DNA from: Acanthosoma haemorrhoidale
Taxonomy: Eukaryota > Arthropoda > Insecta > Hemiptera > Acanthosomatidae
Direction of reading: 5' to 3'
Length of the DNA: 64,000 nt
Assembly (NCBI GenBank): GCA_930367205.1
Contig: CAKNEZ010000020.1
Span: forward strand, 62,001 to 126,000
Positions 23,451-35,301 of the stretch are shown here, one piece after another (the stretch's first letter is position 1; each line of letters starts with the position of its first letter). The position numbers and the translations under genes are program-made. The notes beneath the pieces are model-generated. The model had not been told where the DNA came from. It searched no databases and saw nothing but the letters and a program-made list of their open reading frames with translations.

Positions 23451-25199
23451 TTACTTCAGCAGTTTTAGTTCACTTTGTTGTATAGATTGAATGCAGAAAT
23501 GATGCAATTTGTTCGTAGGCATACTATTCTGGCTGCTGTAATTCGTTCGTGTCAGCCCTAGTTCTTCTACCGTTCACTTCATCACCAACTTCCTGAAAGT
23601 TGCCATCAAATGTTCTTTTGATGTTTTTTTTTCCTTTTTAAGTTATTATACTAATATTATTTCTAATAGTTTCCAAACATCATACACTTAGTCCTTATAT
23701 TTATGTCCTTGATTTCATTCATTATTCCATTCCATTATGAACTACTTGACAACCAACTTCTACAATATTAACCAGATCGTGGGCACTAGTGCACGAGACA
23801 TAGTCGCCTGACATCCAAGGGAATCACAAGTCTTTCATGTCGGAATCATTTACCGACATTAGTGGAAAGGACGACAACGGGGAAGGACGAGCTACACCGA
23901 ACAATGACGAGTCTTTGCGTTCCTACATTGTGGGCTAAGAGTAACACTCCCTCAGGCTAGTTCTTGTGGGAATAAGCACTTCAATTTCAAATTAAAATTA
24001 AACTATAAAGCTTTTTTTACTGGACATATTACTTACTTCCCAAAAGTAACTGATCCGATTCACGTTACATAAGTATTCTATAATATGCGTAAAATCTCTC
24101 CCTTTATTTTCCCCTCATCTTTAATCTTATAATTAGAGAGAAAAAAAAAAATCTGTAATTTATAAATAGGAGATTCACCTGGGTCCCTTGTTCACTGGTC
24201 CCTGACAGGTCTTCATCCTGAAAAGTAACGTAATATTTATGTAGTAACTTAAAAAAAAAAAAAACATGCACCGTATTTATCACAACAAAAAAAAAAAAGA
24301 AACAGACATACTATACTATTCAAAAGTAAAAAATATGTGAATAGAATATTACTCTTACTAATACCAATAATTTTCCTTTTGTATGCATTTAGTAGAAAAG
24401 CAAATTAACACATAAATAACAATTAGCAAATAAATAATATTTTTAAAAAAATGTCTACTTTAACACTTATGACTGCTTATAATTAATTTCGAAGAAAATT
24501 ATAAATTTAAATTTATACTAGAAATAAAATTCTGGAAGCCAAAATAAATAGAAATTAAGTAGTTTATATAGTTCTTGACGATTTCAAAAGTTTTTTTGGA
24601 ATAGTTTATCAAATAAAAAGTTTTTTTTAAATTCATTTAATATGTTTATTGTTTCTTTATTTTCTACGTCATTTTTTTCCAATATGTATACATTCAAAAA
24701 ACAACAGGTTAGCATAGCTGCTTCATGACGGGAATGTGCTGGCCTCAAAACTAGAAGGGACACGATTTTATTTATTTACACAATAAATAGATGTGGGAGG
24801 CTCCTTACAGTATAGGTAACCTTTTACCCCTGATCGGCAGGGGTTAGTTAAAACTGATCCAAAATTATCATAATTAGTTGTTAAGTGATATGAAAAAATA
24901 TTTTAAAATAATAAAAGTGGTGAGGATACTTATTCAAGTATTTGCTATTTTTTCCAGAGACTATCTGGAATATACCTTCGAAAATTTCAGGTCAATTAAA
25001 TTATTTTCACGAGTTCTACCGAATATGTCAAGCAAAAATACCTTCACTAGGTACTTGATTGAAAGTAAAACCTCAACTTTTAGGTAAATTCTAGTGTGCA
25101 TCTTGCTATGGCCGGCAATGAAGAGTTTTTATTTAAAAGATTGATGCTTACCACATATTGATAAATTAACTGTTTCCAAATACGCAAACTGTAAGGAAA
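23451..25199. other. AT-rich intergenic or intronic sequence
   Basis: No extended coding region. It contains poly(A) runs near 24141-24151 and 24249-24298, and a perfect hairpin ACCCCTG-ATCGG-CAGGGGT (24827-24845). A splice-bounded 39-base candidate microexon on the minus strand is listed separately. Short frames such as 24878-25087 look accidental. Confidence 0.4.
24179..24217 (-). other. Candidate 39-bp microexon (-)
   Basis: The minus strand reads a pyrimidine-rich tract ending CAG, then 39 bases starting GATGAAGACC and ending GGGACCCAG, then GTGAATC. The bounded segment is a multiple of three and open in more than one frame (acidic DEDLSGTSEQGTQ in one). Both splice consensus sequences are good, but a segment this short can occur by chance. 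Confidence 0.25.
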
Positions 25200-26143
25200 T
25201 ATATAAGGGATGTCCGTTCAGTTTTTGTCATCACAAAACTTCAATCCATCCCTTGCGAGTGCGCTCGCGTCAGATACTAGGCACTTCAACGTAGTTTGGC
25301 GACAAATTCCGACGAGACTGATTGTATTTTGTGTGTTTAGGATTATCCTGAAAATGAAAAACCGAAACGAACATTATCGACATCTCATGGTTTTTATATT
25401 TTAAAAAAGGCAAGAAAGCGGTGGAAACTTGCAGGAAGATATGCGCTGTATGCAGAGAGGATGCTGTTACAGAACGTGTGTGCCAGAAGTGGTTTTAAAG
25501 ATTTCAATCGGGAAATGTTTTGGTTCAAGACGCACCTCGCTCTCGCCGGCAAACTGAGATTAACAGCGACAAAGTGAAGGAATTAGTCGACACCGATCCC
25601 CGTTATACAACTAGGGAGATCGCAGTTATCCTCAAAATATCCAAATTGAATGTTGAAACCACCTGCATCAACTTGGCTACGTGAGCAGGCTCGATGTTTG
25701 AATTCCCCGTTCAACTTAGTGAGGCTAACCTCGCCCAAAGGATTTCCATCTACGATTCGTTGCGGAAACGTGAAGAAAACGATCTTTTTTTGAAGAAAAT
25801 GATGACAGGGGACAAAAAGTGGATCGATGTAAAAATGTGGAGCGCAAACGCTGATGAGGGAAGCGTGGCGAATTACCACAAACAACCCCCAAAGCAGGAC
25901 TTTACCCAAAGGTTATGCTCGATTTGGTGGGATTGTTTCGGCCTCTTCAAAATTCATTGTATGGACAGACATTCAACTCTGAAGAAGATGTAAAAATCCA
26001 CTTGGAAAATGTTTTTGCCGTTTTTGCGTTGACCATTGTCTTAACAAGAGTACCCATATTCAGGCGGTTACAACTAGGAGCATCATTCGATACTAGCGAG
26101 CTCTGCAGGGACATCTAGCATATGTGCCGAAGTTTGTCGGTAA
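25200..26143 (+). pseudogene. Mariner transposase remnant
   Basis: The frames together follow a mariner transposase: the KKGKKAVETCRKICAVCRED helix-turn-helix near 25410-25460, CQKWF, then RSRRQTEINSDKVKELVDTD with DPRYTTREIA, LSEANLAQRISIYDSLRKRE (25709-25770), MTGDKKWI and WWD. A deletion then joins to LQNSLYGQTFNSEEDVKIHL, the C-terminal end. Multiple stops and frameshifts are present. The left end near 25205 (AGGGATGTCCGTTCAG) may be the TIR. Gypsy E is inserted at 26147. Confidence 0.85.
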
Positions 26144-26147
26144 CATT

Positions 26148-26318
26148 TGTGGGTAATTAACAAAACACTTATTAAGGTTAGTATGGTTTATTACAGTCTT
26201 ATCACACACACACTACTATGCTACAAAGTTCAATTACAAAGAGGTCCTAGTACAAAGAGGTTCTAGTACAAAGAGGTTGACTAGATTTAAACAATACTTG
26301 ATACCTCCAGTCCCTACA
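26148..26318 (-). repeat. Gypsy E 3' LTR
   Basis: 171 bp, + strand TGTGGGTAATTAAC...CCCTACA, with no difference found from 30201-30371. It contains an internal triplicated AAAGAGGT motif. Confidence 0.95.
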
Positions 26319-26517
26319 CAACCCCTTATCCAGTGAACACGTTAATATTTATGAAACACAATTGTGAATTACCTTAATAGGAACTATAGCATTCATAGCA
26401 TCGTTCAAAAAAATATTATGAAAATTCAAGAAACAAAATGGAAAAATATTGATTCGAAACAAAATTATTATATATGAATAGCTTCAAAGAATAATAATCA
26501 GAATATAGAAAATTCAT

Positions 26518-29500
26518 TCAAACAAGTATTTCTTCCAAATATCTTGCAGGAAACCGCACAGTTCTACCACTTCTAGTAGAGGTTGGTACAGTTTCAGGTT
26601 GCTTCTGTTGTTTCTCCTGGTCTGTAGGCTGCGTCCCCAATACTGGAAAATCATCTGGGGACTGGGCTAAAGGTAAAGTCGAAGAGTCTTGTTGGTTCAT
26701 ATCTTCATCGGCAAGAAAATAAGCTGGTTTTAGCCGGTCAATAGAAACCGTAATGTCCTTGCCATGGATTTCCAATCGAAAATATTTTTCTAAACGGGTG
26801 ATGACACGGAAAGGTCCTTCGTATGCTGGTTCTAGGGGTTTCTTGATCCGATCAGTGCGCATAAAAACATGTGAGCACTTCTGTAAGTCCTTGTAAATAA
26901 AAACGCTCCTAGAAGACTTGTGATTTACAGGAACAGGCTTCAGCTGACGCATTTCCTCTTGAAGTTCTCCGACCCAATCTTGTGAATTTGAGAATGTCCG
27001 TGATCCATTTGCCAAAAATTCTCCAGGTAATGTGATAGTTTTTCCATAGAGCATTTGAGATAGGGAAGCATTAGAATCCGGGTGAATTGCTGCTCGCAAG
27101 CCTAACAGCACAGTTGGCAAAGTTTCCGTCCAACTCCGGGAATTATGTGCCTTCAATGCTGTTTTCAATGTACGGTGGAGTCGCTCAATCTTGCCGTTGC
27201 ATTGAGGGTGATAAGGCGTAGAGCGGTAGAGTTTGACGCCACATAACGCACTAAAGTGTTTGAACAATCCCGAGTCAAACTGACGACCCAGATCACTCGT
27301 TATGCGTCTGGGAACACCAAATCGCGCAACCCAGTGACTATAAACAGCCTTAGCAACTGTTTCCGCAGTGATGTTGTTAAGTGGTACAACTTCCATCCAA
27401 CCGGTGAATCTATCTATCATGGTTAACGCGTAAACGTTTCCTTCAGAAGGGGGAAGGGGACCAACTAGGTCTATATGTATCTCAGCTAAACGTTCATCAG
27501 GCACTTTATATTGTCCTACCGGAGATTTCACATGACGGTTGATCTTAGTACGCTGGCATGGCATACACGCTTTAGTCCAATCCTGGATGTTCTTTTTAAA
27601 TGATTTTTTAATTGAGCCAAAAATATTTACCCGATACCTGCTTGACGGTCGCCTTAATACCAGGATGAGCTCTATCATGAATAAGATGAAAGACTTCTTG
27701 CCGGAACACCTTGGGGATGAATGGCCGGATGGCGTCCGTACTGACATCACAACAGATGCTTAAAATGCTTGACCGATAAATACATGCTCAACAACTCTCT
27801 GTCATATGCACTGTAAGACTTTTGAGCATCATTTTTTTAGAGTAAAAAGCTAGAGGTCTCCACCCATTAGGTTCAAGTTGCTGGGCCACACCACCCACGC
27901 CAACATTGCTGGCATCAATGACAAGTGCCAAGGGATAGTCTGAGCAAGGATATGTGAGCATAGTTGCATTAGCGAGATCAACTTTGCATTGCTCGAATTT
28001 GGCAACTGTTTCCTGAGTCCATGTGATTTTCCTATTGTCCTTTTTCTTTGCTCCTCTAAGATAGTCATGCAAAATGGCTTGAGTTTCTGCAGCCTTGTGT
28101 AAATATCCTCTGTAAAAATTTAGCATTCCCAAAAACCGGCGAAGCTGCTGAACAGTCTGGGGAAGCTTGTAGTTAACGATGACATTGACCTTCTCTGGAA
28201 GAGGTATTGATCCATCTGGAGTGATTCTGTACCCCAAAAATTCCAATTCTTGCACTCCAAACATAGATTTGGCTACACTTATAAGCAAGCTATATTTGTC
28301 CAAGTGGTTGAAAACAATCTCCAAATGACGCTTGTGCTCTTCTTCCGTTGACGAAGCAATTAGGCCATCGTCTAAAAAAATAAACACAAAATCGAGACCA
28401 GTAAAAACTTGATGGATAAAACGTTGGAAACTGCTGGGTGCGTTTCGTAACCCTAGAGCCATGACATTAAATTTGAAGAGCCCAAATGGAGTGATAATAG
28501 CTGTTTTTGATTTATGCTCCTCAGCTATGGGAACTTGATAATAGGCCTTAAAAAGATCGATTTTAGAAAAAATTGTTTTTCCATGTAACATATCCTGGAA
28601 GTCATCTATCCGAGGAATTGGATAGCGATCAGGAACTGTAAGGTCATTAAGCCTGCGGTAATCACCACAGGGGCGTAATGAACCATCCTTCTTCGTAACT
28701 AGATGCAGAGGAGAAGGCCATTTGGATTTCGATGGTCGTATTATTCCATGATTCAACATGAATTGAAACTCCTCCTTCGCTAACTGTAATTTCCTAGAGT
28801 CGAGTCTTCTAGCTTTTGAACAAATCGGCCTTCCGGTAGTATGAATGTAGTGTTCTACGTTGTGCTTGCATTCACTAGGTATTAAATTTGGTTTGGTCAG
28901 ATCCGGAAACTTGGCTAGTAAGACAGCAAATCTTTGAGAATTTGACACCGTGCTAATGATGTCACCATTTGAAATAGTTGAAATCTCACCACGGATCTGT
29001 GCACCTGTGACATTATCGACAAGTTTCTTATTTTTTAAATCTATTAAAAGATTAAAATGGGCCAAAAAATCTGCACCAATTATTCCTCTGTTCACTTTAG
29101 CCACAGTAAAAGGCCACTAAAACTGACGGCGCAAACCCAAATCAATATTTAAAGTTTGTACACCATATGTTGGTATCATGGATCCTTTGGCTGCAAATAA
29201 AACAAAATCTCTACTAGGGGACTCGCACTTTGATCTTAGCGGAATTATGGACACATCTGATCCACTATCGACAAGAAACTTTAGTCTGGTTTTTTTATCC
29301 TGGACAAATAAACGAAATTTGTGACTGCCTAAATCTAAATTGTTAGCAACAGCCGAGTTCACATCTACTGTTGCTTGTGGGAGTTTTCCGACAGCTGCCG
29401 CCAAGCACAAGGTTGTGTACACTTTTCTGGTCTACATTTTTTTCCAAATCTCTGGTGAAAATAACAAAATTTTCTTTTGGGGCTAAAACCGCGCCTCAAA

Positions 29501-30159
29501 TGGGAAGAATCTCTGGACGAACTGCGAGACCTATTTCTAGAATTGAACGAAGAAATCTGAATTTCTAGACTCGCAATTTTTTTCATCAGTTCATTTAGAC
29601 TTGAGTCCTGACTAACGGAATAGGCACTTGACTGAGGGGTAACCTCCGCTATTTTGTCTGCCATAACTGCCACCTTATCTAAGGTCTCCTCGCTAATGAT
29701 TACAATATTTTTTATTGAAACCGGAAGTTTTTCCAACCACAGCGTTCTCAGAATTTTGTCTGTCATATCCCCACCAGCCAAAGTCTGCATTTTACGGAGC
29801 AACTGACTAGGCTTAAGATCACCTAACTCTAAACCTGTCAACAGCCTCCTAATTTGCTGGTTATCGCTCTCCTTAAACAGCTGAAGAAGACGCTCCTTAG
29901 CTAAAGTATATTTATTAACCTCTGTACCTCTAATAATGTCCCATATATTTTCCATATATTTAGTTTCTAGCTGAGAAACAAGATAGTTGAATTTCGTGTC
30001 TTTTTTAATAATACCCACAAGATTGAATTGGGCTTCTATTTGATAAAACCATAATTCAGGTTTATCGGTTCAGAAGGGAGGAATTCTAATTGATACTTTA
30101 GTTACCTCCGGTTGGTCCTCTAGTTTAGCCTCAATTTTTTCGCCTGCCGGCGACGTCAT
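26518..30159 (-). pseudogene. Gypsy E gag-pol, RNase H deleted
   Basis: Gag starts at Met 30159 (MTSPAGEKIEAK), has an in-frame TGA at 30070-30072, and continues to the Cys-rich CYFHQRFGKKCRPEKC end. Protease (FLVDSGSDVSIIP, 29117-29422) lies in another frame. RT (27788-29104) follows an in-frame TAG at 29117-29119 and has YRRLNDLTVPDRYPIPRIDD and active site FIFLDD. RT breaks off at YSAYDREL-type sequence, and RNase H is replaced by a jump to the integrase zinc region (FHLIHDRAHPGIKATVK). Integrase (26518-27750) keeps D,D,E: HIDLVG, TSDLGRQF, GKIERLHRTLK. The copy therefore carries stops, frameshifts and a deletion. Confidence 0.9.
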
Positions 30160-30200
30160 GCTGGGAATCACTTAGTTTGATCACGTCGAGGTCACCAAAT

Positions 30201-30371
30201 TGTGGGTAATTAACAAAACACTTATTAAGGTTAGTATGGTTTATTACAGTCTTATCACACACACACTACTATGCTACAAAGTTCAATTACAAAGAGGTCC
30301 TAGTACAAAGAGGTTCTAGTACAAAGAGGTTGACTAGATTTAAACAATACTTGATACCTCCAGTCCCTACA
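30201..30371 (-). repeat. Gypsy E 5' LTR
   Basis: 171-bp partner of 26148-26318. On the minus strand the primer-binding site TTTGGTGACCTCGACG follows it and gag begins 41 bases further on. Confidence 0.95.
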
Positions 30372-30375
30372 CATT

Positions 30376-31260
30376 TAAACTTACATATTAATTATAGAAA
30401 CACAGGTCAGTAACGGGTAGGGTGATTGCTAGGGTTGATTCCCGTGAGGTGATGGTGTAAAATAAGATCGTGTGCTTAAAATTGTGTGTGTTTGGAAAAA
30501 CAGTGTTAACACCTAATATTTTTTTTGATTCAATTAATGTCAATAACAGGTAATTACAAAATGTTCCTCAGTATTAGGGAATTCTTACATCCCAATTATT
30601 ACTGCTGTAAAATCAAATTGTAATTTTGCAAATAAAGATCTTGTAATAATAAAAGCTTATTATAATCTAAAATTTATTTAACATATGGGAACGTAACAGC
30701 TAGATGTAACTATAACTAGACATAATATACTGTGACAATTATTAATGAAATAAAAAGTCATCAAGTTATCATGTTATCAAACAGTTATTTTTAGATATTG
30801 GTTAAAAATAAACGTTCGCATTTTCGTCAAATCTTCAAAAAACAAAAAGAGAGATTATCAGTGCTCATTAGTCAGTTGATCAGAACACAGAAGCTCCCAA
30901 TAGTTGGTAAGTCAATTTTCAAAATAGAAAGTGAAAGATAGAAATTTTATATTTTTGAGACCTCGTGGCAATTGGAAACACCATTATATAAAACATCGAT
31001 GCCTGTACTTTTCTGTTTAATATATGATCTATTTGTTTGTTATCCACTAATAAATACATTAGACATCACATTATAAATGTACATACGAAATTAATTAATT
31101 ATGATTAAATATTTAACATATACTAGAAACATATTAATTGTGGTAAGTGATACCGCTGGTTCAAATATAAAAGAGTAATATAACTATAACTATATGTCTT
31201 GTAAAAATTACTCACGTATAGGGACAGTATCTCCCGCGTTGGGAGCTCAATCCTCTAAAA

Positions 31261-31291
<31 letters not shown>

Positions 31292-32242
31292 TGTGTTAGC
31301 CAAAATATATAATGTTCATGGAGTGCAAGGGCTGAGGTTGCCACCACAGTTAGTAGGTGGCTCCTCTCAATTATTCTTTCATTTAATAAACAACAAACGA
31401 CAATCTAATATTAATAGTTAATTTTTCTTATCCTAGAACTATTTCTATAAAGAACAAATATTTCTTTTGCATAAAGTCACCAATTCTTTGACTGTATCAG
31501 TACCCCATTAAATTTAAAATTAGTGTAAAGAATACATTAAAAAATAAAATGAAGCAAGAAATATAAATGAAACCAATTTATGAAATTCAAAAATATACAA
31601 CAAAATAAATGTAAACGAAACAATACAACAAGCTGTTTGTAAGAGAAAAACAAATGTACGCATAAAAACCACACTAATTTGTCAAGACATATATACATAC
31701 ATAATAGTAAACTGTATAATATAGGACTAAAGTGTGTTAATTAAAAGAAGACAAAAAGTATACAATAAAATTCTACACTCAAATATTATCTAGAAATTTG
31801 ATAACAAATAAATAAAAATATAATAACATATGATTGATTAAACCACCTAGTTTTGAAATTATCTAATGAAAGATCTTGGCGGATGTACAGATTTCCAGAA
31901 GGATATTCTCAAGTTCTTTGGCAAGGCAGTGTGAATCTGGTGCATATACATAGTTAGTCAGGTGTACTACCCATCATACCACACGTTTACACATACACTT
32001 ACATAATATTCGTAAGTTGGTTTTTATAACTGATTTTATTATTCTGTAAAGATTTACAATAGCATTAAAATTATAAGCATCAAACGATTTAACAATATAA
32101 AATAAACATACCTGTAAAGATTAATTAAATCACACGTTATTTACCAGGTATTCCAGTGGACAGTCACAACACAAACAATAAACATAAGTCTTATCTAGAA
32201 AGTAACCTTCACACACCAAACACAGCTCATTAGATCTTAGCT
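30376..32242. other. AT-rich sequence, no gene seen; may include the gypsy C LTR
   Basis: About 1.9 kb with only short accidental frames. A (TA)n microsatellite lies at 31261-31288. The right end (about 31850-32252) probably contains the 3' LTR of gypsy C, since a purine tract and TGTAAACTCC boundary occur at 32252-32270 on the minus strand, but I could not pair it with a second LTR. Confidence 0.4.
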
Positions 32243-32405
32243 GGAGTTTACATCTCCCCCCCCCCTAACCGAGATCGCTTTTCCCGGAGGACGAGAAAAG
32301 TGACAATCTGCTACTGTCAAAGTAATTTAATATTTTCTTCTTTTTTCCACAGCCAACTTCATAAATAGATGATGATGTCCTCTTTAGAATCCTATATGGT
32401 CCAAT

Positions 32406-32787
32406 TCACACTTTATCAGTCTTTGTTCTGTCCAGTTTGCTTCCGTTTTCAGCATATACTTTATCTCCAGCTTTGAATTCGTGGCTTTGGTTCTTGTCTA
32501 CTCTCATTTTATTTCTTCTAAAACTATTCATAGAGTTTAGAAATGCTTCATCTCTATCTTTAGCAATATCATTTTGATTTAGTGTATCAATCAGACAAAT
32601 TAACGATTGCATTCCGAAAAGTAAGTATGCTGGCTTAAATTTCGTTGAAGAATGAATTGTCCTATTGTATTGTAACACACAATCTTCAGCTATGCTTGAC
32701 CATGCACGCCTGTCACTGCTATTTATCTTACACCTTATTCTGTTTACTAAAGTCTGGTTTAGCCATTCGTTAAGTCCAGACTGAACG
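32406..32787 (-). pseudogene. Gypsy C integrase C-terminal part
   Basis: The frame at 32406-32678 reads LQYNRTIHSSTKFKPAYLLF and DKVYAENGSKLDRTKTDKV, the conserved tail of gypsy integrase. The preceding codons to 32787 give WLNQTLVNRIR-type sequence containing the catalytic-helix neighbourhood. It stops at the hAT insertion site, and the rest of the integrase lies beyond 35301. Confidence 0.75.
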
Positions 32788-33065
32788 ACTTAGACCAGGT
32801 ATGGGCAACCTTTGACATGTTATGGGCCAAACTTTAGTGTGCAAATACGTTCGCGGGCCGCGTTTAAAAGTAGTGCATTTTAAAGTAGTGTTCATAATTT
32901 TTAGCGATAGATATCAGTCAGCCATGAAATAATACGACAATGTTATTACAACACAATTTATTAAAATAACAAAATGAAATGAAAAAATAGGTACCTACAG
33001 CATTAAATTAAATCGTTAAATTTAGAATTGTTACAAACTACGAAAGTTAAATAGCGACACCGAAA

Positions 33066-34871
33066 TCAATGAGACACTTGAGCTTGAATTTGGGAAACTA
33101 ATTCATCGATGTTTGGATTAATTCCACTGGTACAAAGACGTAAAGAATTTTCCAAATTATCGTCAGTCAGCCTTGTACGATGTTTTGATTTATTAACTTT
33201 CATCAATGAAAAGAACTGTTCGCATTTATAAGTACTGCCAAACGCACAAATCAATCTTCTTGCAAATTTTCTAAGCTGCGGAAAATGGTCTTCTTCGAGG
33301 TATTTTTTGTAGAAATCGCACAACTCCACGTCTTCAAATTTAGATTTTAGGAGTGAGTTTTCTTGAATCTCGATCAACTCCATTTGCAAGTGTATTGGAG
33401 CATTTTGTACATTACTTTTTGTTGGAGTAGCAAATAAATTGAAACAGTCTTCCATGTGTTTGAAATCGCTAAATCTGATCGAAAATTGCTCCGACAGTAA
33501 CTTGAGTTCTTCAGCATATTGAGCGTAAGCAATATTTTCATACGCAGAGAGCGTGGTGAAATGGTAACTGTTACCAGACAGCATATGTGCCTCCCACAAG
33601 CGGATTTTGTTCTGAAACGCTTTCAAATGGCTGTACAAATCATTTACTAACTGTCCTTGTTTTTGAAGTTTCAAATTTAAATCATTCAAATGGCCTGTAA
33701 GGTCGACAAGAAATGCTAAGTCACATATCCATTTTGCGTCACTCAATTCAGATAGTGGTTTATCTTTTATTTGCATAAATTCTGCTATCTCATTTCTAAG
33801 CTCGTAAAACCGTTTCAGCATTTTCCCTTTGCTTAGCCATCTGACTTCACAATAATATGTTACGTCGTCATACTCGGCTGATATTTCATCCAAAAACGCC
33901 TTGAACTGACGATGGTTAAGCCCTCGGGATCGAATAAAATTGATGGTTTTTACTACCACATTCATAACATTCTGGAGTCGAATGGACTTAGAACACAAGT
34001 TCTGTTGGTGGATAATGCAATGAAGGACTATCAAACCATCTTTTTGCACATTTAATTCAGTTGCTTTTTCATTCAAAATTCCGATGAAACCTTTACGTAA
34101 GCCGACCATAGAAGGTGCACCATCTGTGCATACTCCAACTAATTTCGACCATGGCAAGCCAAAACTTATGAATACCTTTTGAACTTCATTAAAAATGTCC
34201 TCTCCTGTAGTGGTTCCTTTTAGCGGCTGTAAAGCAAGCAATTCCTCAGTAATAGTGAATTCTTTATCAACACCTCGAATAAATATAGCCAGTTGAGCTA
34301 TGTCAGACAAATCGGTGCTCTCGTCTAATGCTATGGAAAATGATTCAATACCAGTCATACGGCCAGTAAATGTTGTTTTTATATCATTAGCCATCATTTC
34401 TATACGTCGTACAACGGTTCGTCTTGACAAACTAATTTTTTCAAATTCATTTTTCTTTTCAGGACACAAAACACTGCAAACTTCTGACATACACTCCTTG
34501 ATAAATTCTCCTTCGGCAAATGGTTTCAATGACTTTGCCAATTTTGAACTAACTATAAAACTAGCTTTCACAACATTATCAAGTTGTGTTCTTTGTCTAT
34601 GAAATATTTGCTGCTGTTTTTCCAAATTTGCGGTAAGTTTCTGGATTTTGTCTTTTCTTATTTGTCCTGTCAGTGAGAGCAGCGTAGGATGCTTAGTTGA
34701 GTAATGCCTCTTTATATTGAATTCTTTCATCACCGAAATGGATTCATTACACATCAAACAAATAGGCTTACCATTGTGCAAGATAAAGAAGAATTCTTCA
34801 GTCCATTTTTCTTGAAACTGGCGACCCTCTGCATCTACTTTTCGTTTCCTTCCACCAGACATCATTTTCAT
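33066..34871 (-). CDS. hAT transposase (GTF2IRD2/ZBED-like)
   Basis: The 601-residue frame is unbroken. It begins with a basic leader and a BED-type zinc finger (CLMCNESISVMKEFNIKRHYSTKHP; C-C-H-H at about residues 38-62). The RNase H-like catalytic region follows: IALDESTDLSDIAQ (first Asp), GVCTDGAPSMVG (second Asp) and HCIIHQQNLCSK. The insertion domain contains YYCEVRWLSKGKMLKRF. The C-terminal dimerisation segment is near FGSTYKCEQFFSLMKVNKSKHRTRLTDDNLENSL. This architecture matches the family that gave rise to vertebrate GTF2IRD2, ZBED5 and SCAND3-like genes. The start could also be Met 3 or 4. TIRs and an 8-bp duplication surround it, so it is a mobile element gene, not a host gene. 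Confidence 0.93.
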   Translation of the reverse strand: MKMMSGGRKRKVDAEGRQFQEKWTEEFFFILHNGKPICLMCNESISVMKEFNIKRHYSTKHPTLLSLTGQIRKDKIQKLTANLEKQQQIFHRQRTQLDNVVKASFIVSSKLAKSLKPFAEGEFIKECMSEVCSVLCPEKKNEFEKISLSRRTVVRRIEMMANDIKTTFTGRMTGIESFSIALDESTDLSDIAQLAIFIRGVDKEFTITEELLALQPLKGTTTGEDIFNEVQKVFISFGLPWSKLVGVCTDGAPSMVGLRKGFIGILNEKATELNVQKDGLIVLHCIIHQQNLCSKSIRLQNVMNVVVKTINFIRSRGLNHRQFKAFLDEISAEYDDVTYYCEVRWLSKGKMLKRFYELRNEIAEFMQIKDKPLSELSDAKWICDLAFLVDLTGHLNDLNLKLQKQGQLVNDLYSHLKAFQNKIRLWEAHMLSGNSYHFTTLSAYENIAYAQYAEELKLLSEQFSIRFSDFKHMEDCFNLFATPTKSNVQNAPIHLQMELIEIQENSLLKSKFEDVELCDFYKKYLEEDHFPQLRKFARRLICAFGSTYKCEQFFSLMKVNKSKHRTRLTDDNLENSLRLCTSGINPNIDELVSQIQAQVSH

Positions 34872-35098
34872 TTACTTATCGTTCGATAAACTTAATAAGA
34901 AAATAGGTATAATTAGTAAGCACTCAAGATGCACACAAAGTCACAAAGCAAACTTATCACCACGGTAGCTCGAATAGGACTGAACTAAGTTCCGGCCATC
35001 CACCCGCTTATATAGGCAAAATGAAGGAATGATCTAGAATCGTCTAGTGTAGAACAATACAATTGCGAAGCAATAATCCTTTGTTGCGCCGCCAGTGT

Positions 35099-35140
35099 GG
35101 CGGCAAACATCAATGGCTTTGAACTTTGATGTTTGCCGCC
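35099..35140. repeat. 15-bp perfect inverted repeat upstream of the hAT transposase
   Basis: The arms GGCGGCAAACATCAA (35099-35113) and TTGATGTTTGCCGCC (35126-35140) are exact reverse complements with a 12-base loop. They lie in the 5' untranslated part of the hAT element between the start codon and the TIR. Confidence 0.8.
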
Positions 35141-35301
35141 TCACTCTTTGATGATCACCGCCACTCGGCTTGCTCGCTCACTTGATTCCATGAGTATGAG
35201 TAAGTAGTGTATTTTTTTTTTTAAATTGGGTTTTTCAAAATGTCTCGCGGGCCGGATCAAATCTTACAGCGGGCCGGCTGTTGCCCACATACGACTTAGA
35301 C

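Larger units (their letters stand above)
26148..30371 (-). mobile_element. Gypsy E: Ty3/gypsy (mag-like) retrotransposon (-)
   Basis: Two 171-bp LTRs (26148-26318 and 30201-30371) appear identical base for base. A 4-bp target duplication CATT lies at 26144-26147 and 30372-30375. The sense minus strand has TG...CA ends, a primer-binding site TTTGGTGACCTCGACGTGATC next to the right LTR and a purine tract GGATAAGGGG next to the left. The LTR carries three tandem copies of an AGTACAAAGAGGT-like unit. The interior is defective despite the identical LTRs. Confidence 0.95.
32796..35293 (-). mobile_element. hAT DNA transposon, apparently complete
   Basis: It is bounded by an 8-bp duplication ACTTAGAC (32788-32795 and 35294-35301), diagnostic of hAT. 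The imperfect ends are CAGGTATGGGCAAC on the left and CGTATGTGGGCAAC as the reverse complement of the right end. Subterminal GCGGGCC motifs occur on both sides, as in Charlie-type hAT elements. It contains one uninterrupted 601-codon transposase gene on the minus strand, so this copy may be autonomous. It sits inside the integrase of gypsy C. Confidence 0.93.

Noticed and set aside
23836..23940. Small + strand frame starting MSESFTDISGKDDNGEGR
   Set aside because: The acidic 33-codon frame lies near the 5' end of a minus-strand Jockey-like element, and has no splice or promoter context. Probably chance.
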